A DNA stretch of 64,000 bases from Listeria sp. PSOL-1 (GTDB taxonomy: Bacteria; Bacillota; Bacilli; Lactobacillales; Listeriaceae). A model generated the notes under the pieces. That model did no database searches and was not told the DNA's origin. It was given only the letters and a program-made list of their open reading frames with translations. The stretch covers positions 1,364,001 through 1,428,000 of the forward strand of contig NZ_LR760298.1 in NCBI RefSeq assembly GCF_902806445.1, in the 5' to 3' direction. Position numbers and translations under genes: made by a program. This document shows positions 16,407 to 25,780 of this stretch, piece after piece (position 1 is the first letter of the stretch; each line of letters begins with the position of its first letter).

Positions 16407-19400
16407 TTAAATCGATATCTCGCTAAATTCACAAATATGTTGTCCATCAAAAAAGTATAAATAAGCTTTTGTTACTGTTTTACCAGTAATTTGAGAAACT
16501 GCCTCGCTATAAAGTTCAATTTGAACTTTATAGCGAGCCCTCATGATCTTTTCAGCTTCTAGCCAACCATTTATAAACTTTCTATCAATTTGATCTGTTT
16601 TATAATCAATTAATAGGATCGTATCTTCCAATTCGACAAGACAATCAACAACACCTTGAATTAAAATATTATCCCCTTCCGCTGCTTGTGAATGAATTCT
16701 TTGCGCTGGTAATAAATAACTAAAAGGAACTTCTCTTTTAACCTGCTGATGATTATTAAGAAGGATTTCACCTAGTTTTGTCTCAAAAAAAGCAAGAATT
16801 TGTGAAAGTTTTATCGCCTTATATTCCGCTTCTGTAATCATTTCTCGATCTACCAATTCTTGTAACAGCGCTTTTAGGTCATCAATACTTGGCGCCTTAT
16901 TAAGCGGAACCGACTGCATAACAGTGTGCATAGCCGTTCCAATTTCTATCGATGAAAGTTTTTCTTCTTGTAAAAACTTAGGACGATCAAGGATAATAGG
17001 TTGTAAGTTTTTAATAAAACGATTGTCACTCCATGAATCTTGAAGGGAAAACTGACGTTTTAATTCTGTTACAGACTGTTTTGAACGGATTTCTGTAGCG
17101 ATTTTTTTAGTATACTTATAAGACAATGCTTGCTTAACGTATTGATGGTATATCCCGTTTATTGGCACTTGATTATACGTTTCAATGTTTGTCTTAAACT
17201 TTTTGAGAGGATCACTTTTGATGATTTCATCTAGATATTTTTCTTTTGGGTGTACGTGAATCTGTAATTTCACATCGGTTGTAAGGATATTGATAGAAGT
17301 GTTGTTTTTTAATCCGATTTGATTAAAAAATGTTGGATGTCTAACTAAACTTTTCCCAATCCAATCCAAATACGTCTTCGCATTTCCTCTTTCGCTAGCA
17401 GGGAGTAAGGTGCTTTTTTGTGTTGAGACTTTAAGCCATGATTGTAATGTTTTTTCCCATTCTGAAACGATACCGATTAGAATTAATTTTTCTTTTGCTC
17501 TTGTCAAGGCGACGTAAAGGACGCGCATTTCTTCTGCAATCATTTCTTGATGCTTCTTTTGCCGGATCGCTTGCTGCATGATAGTTGGATAAGTTATTCT
17601 TTTTTCAATATCTGTATAATTAGCAGCAAATCCGTAATCCTTATCAAGTAAAACTTTACTATGAATGTCACGCATATTAAATTTACGATTCAATCCTGCT
17701 AAAATGACTACTGGAAATTCAAGCCCCTTACTAGAGTGAATTGTCATCATGCGCACAACATCTTCTTTTTCGCCTACTGTTTTAGCCGTTCCCAAATCAT
17801 CATTTCGCAATTCAAGGCGTTCTACAAAACGAATAAAGCGGAAAAGTCCTCTAAAAGCTGTTTTTTCATATTGACTTGCTCGATCATGTAGCGCCAACAA
17901 ATTGGCTTGTCTTTGTTTCCCACCTGGCAAGCCACCAGCAAAAGCATAAAAAGAAGTTTCATCATAAATTCGCCAAATTAATGTAGCCAAATTTTCACGA
18001 ATAGATAATTCTCGCCAGCTATCTAACTGTTTAATGAAATCGCCAGCTTTTTGTGCAATGCTATCGGTTTCTCTTTTAGCGTATTTTTTTAACGCATCAA
18101 AATAATAACCATTTTTCCCCCTTGCTCGAATTTGCCCTAGCGCTTCTTCATCTAAGCCAACAATAGGAGAACGTAAAACAGACACAAGTGGGATATCCTG
18201 ATAAGGATTATCGATAATTTTTAATAAAGAAATGATCGTAGCTATTTCTGTTGCTTCAAAATAACCTGTATTACTATTAACGTAAAAAGGTAACTCACGC
18301 TCTTTCATTGCTTCTTCAATAGAAGTTGCATTCGACATGGAACGTGTAAGAACTGCAATATCACGATATTCGATTGGACGATATTGCTTTTCTTTTTGAT
18401 CGTAAATTGGGTACTTATCTTTGACTAACCGATCAATTCTCTCAGCTATTGCTTTTGCTTCTAACTCATCTTTTTGAATTCTTTGTGGATCAAGTTCATT
18501 TTCACTATTTGCTGAATCGTCTTGCATATCAATGACAAGTAGTTCGGTATCGTGATTTGGATCATCTGGATAGTCTGCACCAAGGATTAATTCCTGTGTT
18601 TTATCATAATCAATTTCCCCTACTTCATGGTCCATGATTTGCGTGAAAATAAAATTAGTTAAATCAAGCACCTCTTTTCGACTACGAAAATTCTTTGCCA
18701 AATCAATGCGTAAACCTGTCTTTTCACTCTCTAATTGATAACGTTTATACTTTGACATAAATAAGCTAGGTTCAGCCAAACGAAAACGATAAATAGATTG
18801 CTTAACATCTCCTACCATAAACCAATTACCAGTTGCCTCATTCTTATCTGTAATTAAAGCAAGAATTGTCTCTTGAACCATATTTGTATCTTGATATTCA
18901 TCAATTAATACTTCCTTATATTGCTCATTTAAAAGATCAGCAATTTCTGAAGGGCAATAAACCCCATTATCATAAACACTTAAAACTTGTAAAGCCAAGT
19001 GCTCTAAATCACTAAAATCTAAAACACTTTTTTCCAGTTTCGCCTTTGAAAACTGCTTGCTAAACTTCTCCACCAATTGAACCAACATGCTTACATCCTG
19101 TTCCATATTAGCTAAATCCATTAAATATTTTTTCTCTTCTCGCTTAAAAAAGGTATCAATTAACTGATTCACTTCTTTTTTAGCTTCTTCTCGCGCTTTT
19201 TTGGCTAGATTGATTAAATTTTCATCATATTCCTCTCTGTTTTTAAGTGTTGGTATGCGCTTGAATGATATATTTAACCAGATGGCTTGCATTTCTGACC
19301 ATGAAAGCGTGAATGCACGATGAAGTTGTTCTAATTGATTAATATCATCTTCAAGGATAACTAAATACGGGCTAGGGCCCCTTGTTTCATTTGCTGCTCT

Positions 19401-20138
19401 TTTAGCAATTTCTAATTGGTTCAAGGCTTTGTTTAGACCGGCAGTTAAGCCTTCTTCAATAAGCGGGTAATAAGTAAGTTGTTTAATCGTCTTAAATTGA
19501 TTCGTTTTATAACTTTGCACGATTTGATTTAACCACTCATTTGGTTTAGGGTTTGCCCGTGAAAAATCATAAAGATTAGTAATTAAATCATACAGTGCCT
19601 GATCACCTCGATCATTTGTTATGCTATCAACTAGATGAAAAAAGTTAACATTATTTGTTTTTTCATATTCATTCTCAAGCAATTGATCCAGCACTTCATC
19701 GCGTAACATAACCGTTTCAATAGAATCCATTAACCGAAAATCAGGATCAATCTCGATTCGGTAATAATATTTTTTAATGAGATCTAAACAGAATGAATGC
19801 AGCGTTGAAATGGATGCATTATTCAAAAGCGCAATTTGCTTTCGCAGATGAACGGAAGTAGGGGTTTTTTCCAATTCTAATTCAAGTGCGTGCTCGATTC
19901 GACTTTTCATTTCCGCAGCAGAAGCATTGGTAAAAGTGACAATAAGTAATTCATCTACATTAAAATTAGCAGCTTCATTACGTAATTTCTCAATAATTCT
20001 TGTAACAAGAACAGCTGTTTTCCCCGACCCTGCTGCTGCTGCTACAAGAATATTTTGTCCTTCAGCAAAAATAGCACGCCACTGTTCCTTTGTCCAAATA
20101 GCATCTACTGGCATTTCTGGAATTGGATTACGCTTCAT
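16407..20138 (-). CDS. addA: ATP-dependent helicase/nuclease AddA
   Basis: AddA is the UvrD-type helicase and nuclease subunit of AddAB, which processes double-strand DNA ends for recombination. Walker A is AAAAGSGKT near residue 35, the DEYQDTNMVQE motif is Walker B, and the helicase motifs HSSKGLEFPVV and VALTRAKEKL follow. The C-terminal RecB-type nuclease domain carries LIDYKTDQID. The open frame extends 21 nt further upstream. This ATG overlaps the addB stop and gives 1243 residues, although an intermediate start is possible. It matches the length and order of Listeria AddA and is coupled to addB. Confidence 0.95.
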   Translation of the reverse strand: MKRNPIPEMPVDAIWTKEQWRAIFAEGQNILVAAAAGSGKTAVLVTRIIEKLRNEAANFNVDELLIVTFTNASAAEMKSRIEHALELELEKTPTSVHLRKQIALLNNASISTLHSFCLDLIKKYYYRIEIDPDFRLMDSIETVMLRDEVLDQLLENEYEKTNNVNFFHLVDSITNDRGDQALYDLITNLYDFSRANPKPNEWLNQIVQSYKTNQFKTIKQLTYYPLIEEGLTAGLNKALNQLEIAKRAANETRGPSPYLVILEDDINQLEQLHRAFTLSWSEMQAIWLNISFKRIPTLKNREEYDENLINLAKKAREEAKKEVNQLIDTFFKREEKKYLMDLANMEQDVSMLVQLVEKFSKQFSKAKLEKSVLDFSDLEHLALQVLSVYDNGVYCPSEIADLLNEQYKEVLIDEYQDTNMVQETILALITDKNEATGNWFMVGDVKQSIYRFRLAEPSLFMSKYKRYQLESEKTGLRIDLAKNFRSRKEVLDLTNFIFTQIMDHEVGEIDYDKTQELILGADYPDDPNHDTELLVIDMQDDSANSENELDPQRIQKDELEAKAIAERIDRLVKDKYPIYDQKEKQYRPIEYRDIAVLTRSMSNATSIEEAMKERELPFYVNSNTGYFEATEIATIISLLKIIDNPYQDIPLVSVLRSPIVGLDEEALGQIRARGKNGYYFDALKKYAKRETDSIAQKAGDFIKQLDSWRELSIRENLATLIWRIYDETSFYAFAGGLPGGKQRQANLLALHDRASQYEKTAFRGLFRFIRFVERLELRNDDLGTAKTVGEKEDVVRMMTIHSSKGLEFPVVILAGLNRKFNMRDIHSKVLLDKDYGFAANYTDIEKRITYPTIMQQAIRQKKHQEMIAEEMRVLYVALTRAKEKLILIGIVSEWEKTLQSWLKVSTQKSTLLPASERGNAKTYLDWIGKSLVRHPTFFNQIGLKNNTSINILTTDVKLQIHVHPKEKYLDEIIKSDPLKKFKTNIETYNQVPINGIYHQYVKQALSYKYTKKIATEIRSKQSVTELKRQFSLQDSWSDNRFIKNLQPIILDRPKFLQEEKLSSIEIGTAMHTVMQSVPLNKAPSIDDLKALLQELVDREMITEAEYKAIKLSQILAFFETKLGEILLNNHQQVKREVPFSYLLPAQRIHSQAAEGDNILIQGVVDCLVELEDTILLIDYKTDQIDRKFINGWLEAEKIMRARYKVQIELYSEAVSQITGKTVTKAYLYFFDGQHICEFSEISI

Positions 20139-23100
20139 GGTTCCCATCATCTCCTTCATGTTTCATTTTTTCTAATATGATAGATGGTTTTTCATTTTTA
20201 AAGTAACGATAATGATCATTCCCTGTCGCGGGATCAAATTGGCAAACTGAACGGAATGGACAAAAATGGCAAGGTGTTGCGTCACGTAATTTATAAGGAT
20301 TAATAAAAACTTTCCCGTTTAAAATTTGGTTGCCAGCTTCTTGATATTTCCCTCTAATAAAATGTCGTAATTGGTCAAACTGCTCTTTAGTCGCTGTTTT
20401 TGAACGAGAACTCAATAATCCATCTTTCTTTAATTCCGCTGGTACAACAAGCGAGCTTTTCCCATTTTCTAATGTTTCATCCATTAAATTAACTGATACT
20501 GGATCAGATAGTATAAGGCCTTTCATACGATAACTTTTTTGAAGTTCATTTTGCAATTCTTGATCTGTTAAAGGAAGGCTAGCGTTTATACGCTGGTTAT
20601 GCATATGGAAATAGAGAACACCAGCTGGTTCAGCAGTTTTACCAACGAGTTTTTCTGCATTTGTAGTCACCACATCTAGATATGTTAACATTTGTAAAGA
20701 AATTCCATAATAAACTGCTGGAAGCGATAAATCATGAGCACTTGACTTATAATCGATAATTCGTAAAAAGGCTCTTCCTTCGCTTTCCGCTTGATCAATT
20801 CGGTCAATTCTACCTTGTAATAATAATTCATGATTTTGCTTGAGAGGGATTTTCATTGGCGGAATCTTTCCACCCAAACCAAAATTAATTTCTAATCCAA
20901 TTGGCTTAAATCCACTGATTTTGGCTTGTTCATTTAGCACCTTCGTCGTTCGAGTAATAATATTTAACAACTTATATTTAATATATGCCATTCTATTCGA
21001 ACTTAATAAAATTTCATGTTGTAATTTAGGAGCTAAATAATTCATTGCCTGTGTAGCAAGTGTTTCGCAATCAGAAGCATCAAGATCTCCCCAATCGATG
21101 GACATTTCTTCTAACTTTACTGAAATCCATTCCATTGCCCCATGAAAAACTTCACCAATATCCACTGGCTGTAATTGGTAAGTCGCCCTCTCCTCAAGCT
21201 TCAGTCCATATTGAGCAAAATGCTGAAACTGACAACTAAAAAACTTTTCCATTCTAGAAACGCTAGCATGAATCTTTTCGCCAAACAGCGCAGTAGCTGT
21301 TTTTTCAGTAAGTGAGATAACTTTATTTTGATAGTTTAATCCTGCTAATACTTTTTTTACGGCTAGATTATCTTGTTCTATAAAATAATTATATATATCC
21401 CACCAAATATCATGGATAGCATAACCATTTTTATACCTTTGTAATTGCTTGGTTAAAAGTGTAAGTGTTGCTTTTTTTGATGAAATATATTCTTTCTGTT
21501 CGCTTTCACTTAAAAGAGCAGGATCAGTTAAATAGATTTCCTCTTTTAAATTGGGGAATTGAGATTTTAATTTGCGTAAATACGTTGATTCAGCGAGTAC
21601 TCTTCCTTCTTCGTCAGCAGCTGGGTAACTTAAATACAGTTCATTTTGAGGCAAACTAAAAATACGATAAGCAATAAACTCTTCATACATAAAAAGCTTC
21701 TTATTGCTAGGCTTTAACTGGATCCCCTGTGCCTCAAGCACTTCTCTATCTCGATTAGAAAAAATGCCTTCTTCCTGAACTTTTCTTGGTAAAACACCAT
21801 CATTTAACCCAGCAACAAAAATAACTTTCATATCTAGTAAACGAGCATTGGCAATATCTGAAATAACAAGTTGGTCAATCGCCGGTGGAAGAAGAGAAAA
21901 TTCCATTGCTTCCAGTCCGGTTTGAACAAGATCACAAAACTCCTCACTCATCATCTCCGAATCCCCTTGGAGATCAACAAGTTCATCCAACAATGTTATG
22001 ACAGAATTCCAAGCTTGCTCATGTTCTTTAGCTAATTCAAGTAACCCCTCTTCTTCTGCTTTTTCGCGTCGTTGTTCCAGATGATTGGGGGCGTCAACTA
22101 ATATTAGATAATCATATAATAAAGTAGCCAGTTCTCGTCCCGTTTTTTTAGAACTCATTCCTTTTTCTAAAAATAATAATGGCTCTTCTATACTTTTTCT
22201 AACTTTAGCTAAAGTAGCCTCAACTGCTAGCTCTTCATCCGTTTGAACTCCTATCTTTGTAACTAAACCACGAATTTTACGGTAGTACCATTTTTCACTT
22301 TGAAACCATCGACTTTTATTGTAAATTCCATTTTCTAGTAGATAATTTTCAAATAAATCTACTTTGCTGCGAAAAGATACATTATCTTCATGGATTGGAT
22401 TAAAAAACTCAGTTCTTACCGCCTGAAAAATATAATCATATTGCCAATTCCACCTTATTGCATCTAAACTAGAACGAATAAATTCGATAAGTGGATGTTT
22501 GGCCATTGAACGTTTTTTATCAAAAAAATAAGGAATTTCTTCAGCTTCCATAATAGGTTCGATTAATGTATCATAATCTTCATTGTTCCTTATTAAAAGC
22601 GCAATATCACGATATTGATATTGCTCAGACATAACCAATCTCCGTATTTCTCGAGCGATCCCTTCAAGCTCTGAGCGTCGGTTATTAGCTTGATGTAGAT
22701 GAAGTCCTGCCGTTTCTTGGTTAACAGAAAAATAATTACTTCCCCAAGTTTGCACTAATTGTTTAATCCCTTGTGCTTGTTCTTTCTTGCTTTCGCTTAA
22801 GTGGATGGCTTGTTTCTCAGGAATATTTGCTTTTAGCGCTAATTCACGTATGGATTGCATCGTTTCTAAATTTAATTGAAACATGTCATATTCACTTGAC
22901 GCTTGATGGCTGCGAAGTGTAAGCGATAGTATGACTTCTTTAGCAGCGCTAAGTAATTGTCCGATGACTGTTAATTCTTGTGTTGAAAAATAATCAAAAC
23001 CGTCAATATAAATATACGCATTTTGTATATATTCACTCTCTTGAATTTGTTCACTAAATAATCTTAAATAGTCTTCTTGTTCAAGGTATTTCCCAAATAG

Positions 23101-23592
23101 TTTTTCTTGATACTTTTGATAGATATAAGCGACATCTCTTACTTTCTCACGGATGCCTTTATCTCCTGTAGTACTCGCTAGTGCATCATCTGTGACTTCA
23201 TATTGTTTCATTTCTTTAAATAAAGTGAGCAATTCCTTACAAAAACCTTTTTTGTTAGCAGATTTTGTAAATAGCTTAAGCCAATCTTGTTCCTCAAAAA
23301 GCACCTGCTTAACTAGCATTTCCATTCCGGTATTAGTTAAAAATGTGTTAGAAAGGCCCCCTGTTTCTTGCAATACACGAAAAGCTAAGCGACTAAAACT
23401 ATATACTTGGACATTCATCATTCCTTTAAAAGAAGCTTTATCTAGGAAATAGGTTTCCATCTGGAATGTCATTTGTTCTGGTACGATGATGATGATTTGA
23501 GTTTTAGAATCGGTCTCTGTTTTTTGCTTAATATCTTGAATCATATTAGTTGTTTTTCCACTGCCTGCTTCACCAGTAATTAATTGTAACAT
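20128..23592 (-). CDS. addB: ATP-dependent helicase/deoxyribonuclease subunit B
   Basis: AddB is the second nuclease subunit and recombination-hotspot recogniser of AddAB. The 1154-residue protein starts with Walker A GEAGSGKTTN and ends with a RecB-family nuclease having IDYKSSAHD. The four cysteines of the iron-sulfur cluster fit one in FFSCQFQHF and three in CHFCPFRSVC near the C-terminus. A TTG lies directly before the ATG; the ATG is preferred because GAGGG would abut the TTG. The 3' end overlaps the addA start, so translation is coupled. Confidence 0.94.
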   Translation of the reverse strand: MLQLITGEAGSGKTTNMIQDIKQKTETDSKTQIIIIVPEQMTFQMETYFLDKASFKGMMNVQVYSFSRLAFRVLQETGGLSNTFLTNTGMEMLVKQVLFEEQDWLKLFTKSANKKGFCKELLTLFKEMKQYEVTDDALASTTGDKGIREKVRDVAYIYQKYQEKLFGKYLEQEDYLRLFSEQIQESEYIQNAYIYIDGFDYFSTQELTVIGQLLSAAKEVILSLTLRSHQASSEYDMFQLNLETMQSIRELALKANIPEKQAIHLSESKKEQAQGIKQLVQTWGSNYFSVNQETAGLHLHQANNRRSELEGIAREIRRLVMSEQYQYRDIALLIRNNEDYDTLIEPIMEAEEIPYFFDKKRSMAKHPLIEFIRSSLDAIRWNWQYDYIFQAVRTEFFNPIHEDNVSFRSKVDLFENYLLENGIYNKSRWFQSEKWYYRKIRGLVTKIGVQTDEELAVEATLAKVRKSIEEPLLFLEKGMSSKKTGRELATLLYDYLILVDAPNHLEQRREKAEEEGLLELAKEHEQAWNSVITLLDELVDLQGDSEMMSEEFCDLVQTGLEAMEFSLLPPAIDQLVISDIANARLLDMKVIFVAGLNDGVLPRKVQEEGIFSNRDREVLEAQGIQLKPSNKKLFMYEEFIAYRIFSLPQNELYLSYPAADEEGRVLAESTYLRKLKSQFPNLKEEIYLTDPALLSESEQKEYISSKKATLTLLTKQLQRYKNGYAIHDIWWDIYNYFIEQDNLAVKKVLAGLNYQNKVISLTEKTATALFGEKIHASVSRMEKFFSCQFQHFAQYGLKLEERATYQLQPVDIGEVFHGAMEWISVKLEEMSIDWGDLDASDCETLATQAMNYLAPKLQHEILLSSNRMAYIKYKLLNIITRTTKVLNEQAKISGFKPIGLEINFGLGGKIPPMKIPLKQNHELLLQGRIDRIDQAESEGRAFLRIIDYKSSAHDLSLPAVYYGISLQMLTYLDVVTTNAEKLVGKTAEPAGVLYFHMHNQRINASLPLTDQELQNELQKSYRMKGLILSDPVSVNLMDETLENGKSSLVVPAELKKDGLLSSRSKTATKEQFDQLRHFIRGKYQEAGNQILNGKVFINPYKLRDATPCHFCPFRSVCQFDPATGNDHYRYFKNEKPSIILEKMKHEGDDGNHEA

Positions 23593-23705
23593 CAACCCTC
23601 AACTCCGAACGTTTGTTTGCTTTTTTTCATTTTAACTTACTTTGTCAATTTCGTCCATTCTTTTTTTTAATGCTTTTTTTACTCAAAAAACGTTTTTTCA
23701 ACATA

Positions 23706-23740
23706 AAAAAACTAAGGCATATTCCACTACCTTAGTTTTT
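23706..23740. terminator. Terminator of the IDEAL gene
   Basis: AAAAACTAAGG and CCTTAGTTTTT form an 11-bp stem just after the stop of the minus-strand IDEAL gene. A T run follows on both strands. Confidence 0.85.
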
Positions 23741-23748
23741 CATAAAAC

Positions 23749-23985
23749 TCATTCAAAATCCAGCATTTCCTTTTCAACTTCAAACAAATGATTTGTAAGT
23801 TGTACAAATTTCTGTTTATTCCTATGTTCAAGAGCATGGTCGATCTCTATTTTTAGCATTTCGATTTTTCTTTTTTCTAGGAGCATTGTCATGTAGCATT
23901 CAACAAAAGCATTAATCAGCTCTTTTTCCCCTTTTAACAAGCCAACTTGATTCATTAATGAGTTAGAAAAATCACCCATTTCCAC
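23749..23985 (-). CDS. IDEAL-domain small protein
   Basis: This 78-residue helical protein carries an IDEAL-type segment, IDHALEHRNKQKFVQLTNHL, in its second half. IDEAL domains bind partner proteins, for example the competence adaptor MecA or ClpC targets in Bacillus. The start is GTG with AAGGAGTGAG upstream. It diverges from comK, which makes a link with competence control attractive, but that is inference from position only. Confidence 0.75.
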   Translation of the reverse strand: MEMGDFSNSLMNQVGLLKGEKELINAFVECYMTMLLEKRKIEMLKIEIDHALEHRNKQKFVQLTNHLFEVEKEMLDFE

Positions 23986-24072
23986 GACTACTCACTCCTT
24001 TACCTGAAAAAATTCATGATAACAAGCTAAAATCTCATAAAAAGGGTGAAAATTAAACTTTTTCAAATTTTA

Positions 24073-24101
24073 ATGACGATTAGTAAGACTTATGCTATAA
24101 T
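24073..24101 (+). promoter_or_regulatory. Promoter of comK
   Basis: An extended -10, TGCTATAAT, ends at 24101, with ATGACG 17 nt upstream as a weak -35. Upstream of it, AAAA and TTTT blocks around 24049-24071 resemble a ComK AT-box, but with six rather than five bases between, so autoregulation is only possible. Confidence 0.5.
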
Positions 24102-24193
24102 AGCTAAAAAGTTACATACCACTAATCATCGCTGTTAGCTGCCCTTTCAAATTATTTTAGCCGCAAATAAAACTTGATGGGAGTTGACTTAAA

Positions 24194-24787
24194 ATGAAAA
24201 AAGGCTCTTCAAAAAAATCAATTTACGAAGTGAACCCACACACCATGATGATCTCACCAGCTCCAAATGGGGACAAGCTCTATTCTGAGATTTTAGAAAT
24301 AAATACTTGCTATACTTCTAATTTTACCCCGTTTGAGCTAATTAAAACCAGTTGCAATTTCTTTGGTAGCAGTTACGAAGGACGTAAAGATGGCACAAAA
24401 CACCTAATTGGCGTCACACACAAACCACCGATTATTATTGACCCAATGACTTTTACCTATGCTTTTCCAACAACATCACCAATTAACCCAAATTGTCATT
24501 GGATTTTCCCGCAGCACATTAAAGAATATCGCGCAATTAACATTAATCAAACTTATATACAATTTGCTAATTTTGATACAGCGGTTCTTGATATGTCACT
24601 CATGTCTTTTAATAATCAAATGGCGCGAACTTCAATGCTTCATATGAAGTTTTCACAAAAAATGCGTAAAATAGAAATGGATTTTCCATATATTAACATG
24701 TTTTTCCCGCCAACCTCTATGACAGCAGAGCCGAGGAAACCTTATCACTTTAATGTTAATAAGAGAGAAGAAGGGGAACAGGAATAA
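24194..24787 (+). CDS. comK: Competence transcription factor ComK, intact
   Basis: ComK is the master activator of DNA-uptake genes. This 197-residue frame has no interruption, and its central region (CNFFGSSYEGRKDGTKHLIGVTHK and FPTTSP, HWIFPQHI) follows the Bacillus and Listeria ComK pattern. In many L. monocytogenes strains comK is split by an A118-like prophage; here no phage sequence or direct repeat is seen. GGGAG precedes the ATG and a promoter with extended -10 lies at 24096. It sits beside an IDEAL-domain gene and addBA. Whether competence is functional cannot be told from this window. Confidence 0.92.
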   Translation: MKKGSSKKSIYEVNPHTMMISPAPNGDKLYSEILEINTCYTSNFTPFELIKTSCNFFGSSYEGRKDGTKHLIGVTHKPPIIIDPMTFTYAFPTTSPINPNCHWIFPQHIKEYRAININQTYIQFANFDTAVLDMSLMSFNNQMARTSMLHMKFSQKMRKIEMDFPYINMFFPPTSMTAEPRKPYHFNVNKREEGEQE

Positions 24788-25066
24788 GTTTTTTGTGGAT
24801 AATAGTGTAACTCTCCTGATCTTTAACCATTGTAACTCTTTGTACAGAACCACTTTTTAGTTTAAGATTTTCAATTAACGGAAAAGTATTTCCCGCGAAG
24901 CATAGTTATATTGTTTTGTGAAAAATCTGTTGCTATATCTAAAGGTTCAGCTAAATTGACTAAAATAAAAACGGGCAGCCGGTGATTATCATTTTTATTA
25001 AAATTGAATCTCTTACTCCAATTCTTTTGGCACAAAACTTTTCATACTTTTATTAGAGTCGTATTC
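24767..25066 (-). pseudogene. Possible remnant of an unrecognised gene
   Basis: In this gap of 282 bases the minus strand shows protein-like segments in different frames, for example HRLPVFILVNLAEPLDIATD then KSGSVQRVTMVKDQESYTII. Stops and a frame change separate them, and no ribosome binding site precedes a full frame. This may be a decayed gene whose 3' end overlaps the end of comK. Chance open segments in AT-rich DNA are a real alternative. I do not recognise the family. Confidence 0.3.
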
Positions 25067-25069
25067 AAG

Positions 25070-25363
25070 CTACTTCCAATTTCTAGCTTTATTCTTAGCT
25101 AGCTTTCTTTGCACAACTTTCTCTGCATCCTCACCAAGGCTTTCGATAATTTGCAAAGCATAGATAAGTACATCTGCTGTTTCTTCCAAAATATGTTCTC
25201 GCTCTTTTGTGATAGCTTCTTCACTGGTGCGCCACTGAAAACATTCTAGTAGTTCAGATGCTTCTAACGTCAAAGATAGAGCTAGCTCTTTCGGATGTTG
25301 ATATTGGTCAAGCCAATTTCGTTCCTTTAAAAATTCTGTGATCTCATCTTGTAGTGCTCGCAC
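25070..25363 (-). CDS. MazG-like nucleotide pyrophosphohydrolase
   Basis: This 97-residue all-alpha NTP pyrophosphatase belongs to the MazG/RS21-C6-like superfamily and probably hydrolyses non-canonical or dCTP-type nucleotides. The metal-binding pattern is visible as EASELLECFQW followed by EETADVLIYAL. It starts with GTG and has AAAGGAG upstream. It lies beyond the terminator of the ribonucleotide reductase operon, on the same strand, so a nucleotide-pool role is sensible but not proved. Confidence 0.85.
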   Translation of the reverse strand: MRALQDEITEFLKERNWLDQYQHPKELALSLTLEASELLECFQWRTSEEAITKEREHILEETADVLIYALQIIESLGEDAEKVVQRKLAKNKARNWK

Positions 25364-25400
25364 TTTTTTCAGCTCCTTTTCTGTTCAACTAAGCAAATAA

Positions 25401-25435
25401 CCAGAATAACACCTTTAATAAGGGAATTATTCTGG
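25401..25435 (-). terminator. Terminator of the ribonucleotide reductase operon
   Basis: CCAGAATAA and TTATTCTGG form a 9-bp stem with a 17-nt loop just downstream of the thioredoxin-like gene. On the minus strand TTATTT follows, a rather weak tail, so some read-through into the MazG gene is possible. Confidence 0.65.
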
Positions 25436-25453
25436 CTAACGATTACAAAGCGA

Positions 25454-25780
25454 TCAAATATTGTTTACTAAAGCTTCTTCAATTTTATTTGGTGGAATAA
25501 AGCCATTTAAACGTGACATTTCTTCTCCACCTTTATAAAGAATTAAAGTAGGCGTTTGACGTACATCGCGAGCAAAAAAGAAGTCTTCGCCTAATTCTTC
25601 TAATTTCACCTTAAGCACTTTTACATGGCTAGCTTGAGTAGAGTTGCTAAATTCTTGGAATGATAAATCTAGCATTTTACAATTTGGGCAGTTATCTTTC
25701 CAATAATCTACGTACACTAACTCGTCAGAATCCATATGTTGCTTAAATTCGTCTAATGATTTAATTTCAATACTTGTCAT
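25454..25780 (-). CDS. Thioredoxin-like protein (nrd operon)
   Basis: This 108-residue thioredoxin-fold protein has an unusual active site CPNC in KDNCPNCKMLDLSF, followed by the cis-proline region RQTPTLILYKGGEE. It is the last gene of the ribonucleotide reductase operon and overlaps the flavodoxin gene by 4 nt. A role as reductant of the reductase is the natural reading, in place of NrdH or glutaredoxin. The exact electron path is inferred. Confidence 0.87.
   Translation of the reverse strand: MTSIEIKSLDEFKQHMDSDELVYVDYWKDNCPNCKMLDLSFQEFSNSTQASHVKVLKVKLEELGEDFFFARDVRQTPTLILYKGGEEMSRLNGFIPPNKIEEALVNNI

Noticed and set aside
24194-24787. Prophage insertion in comK
   Set aside because: The gene reads through without interruption and no phage genes are present.
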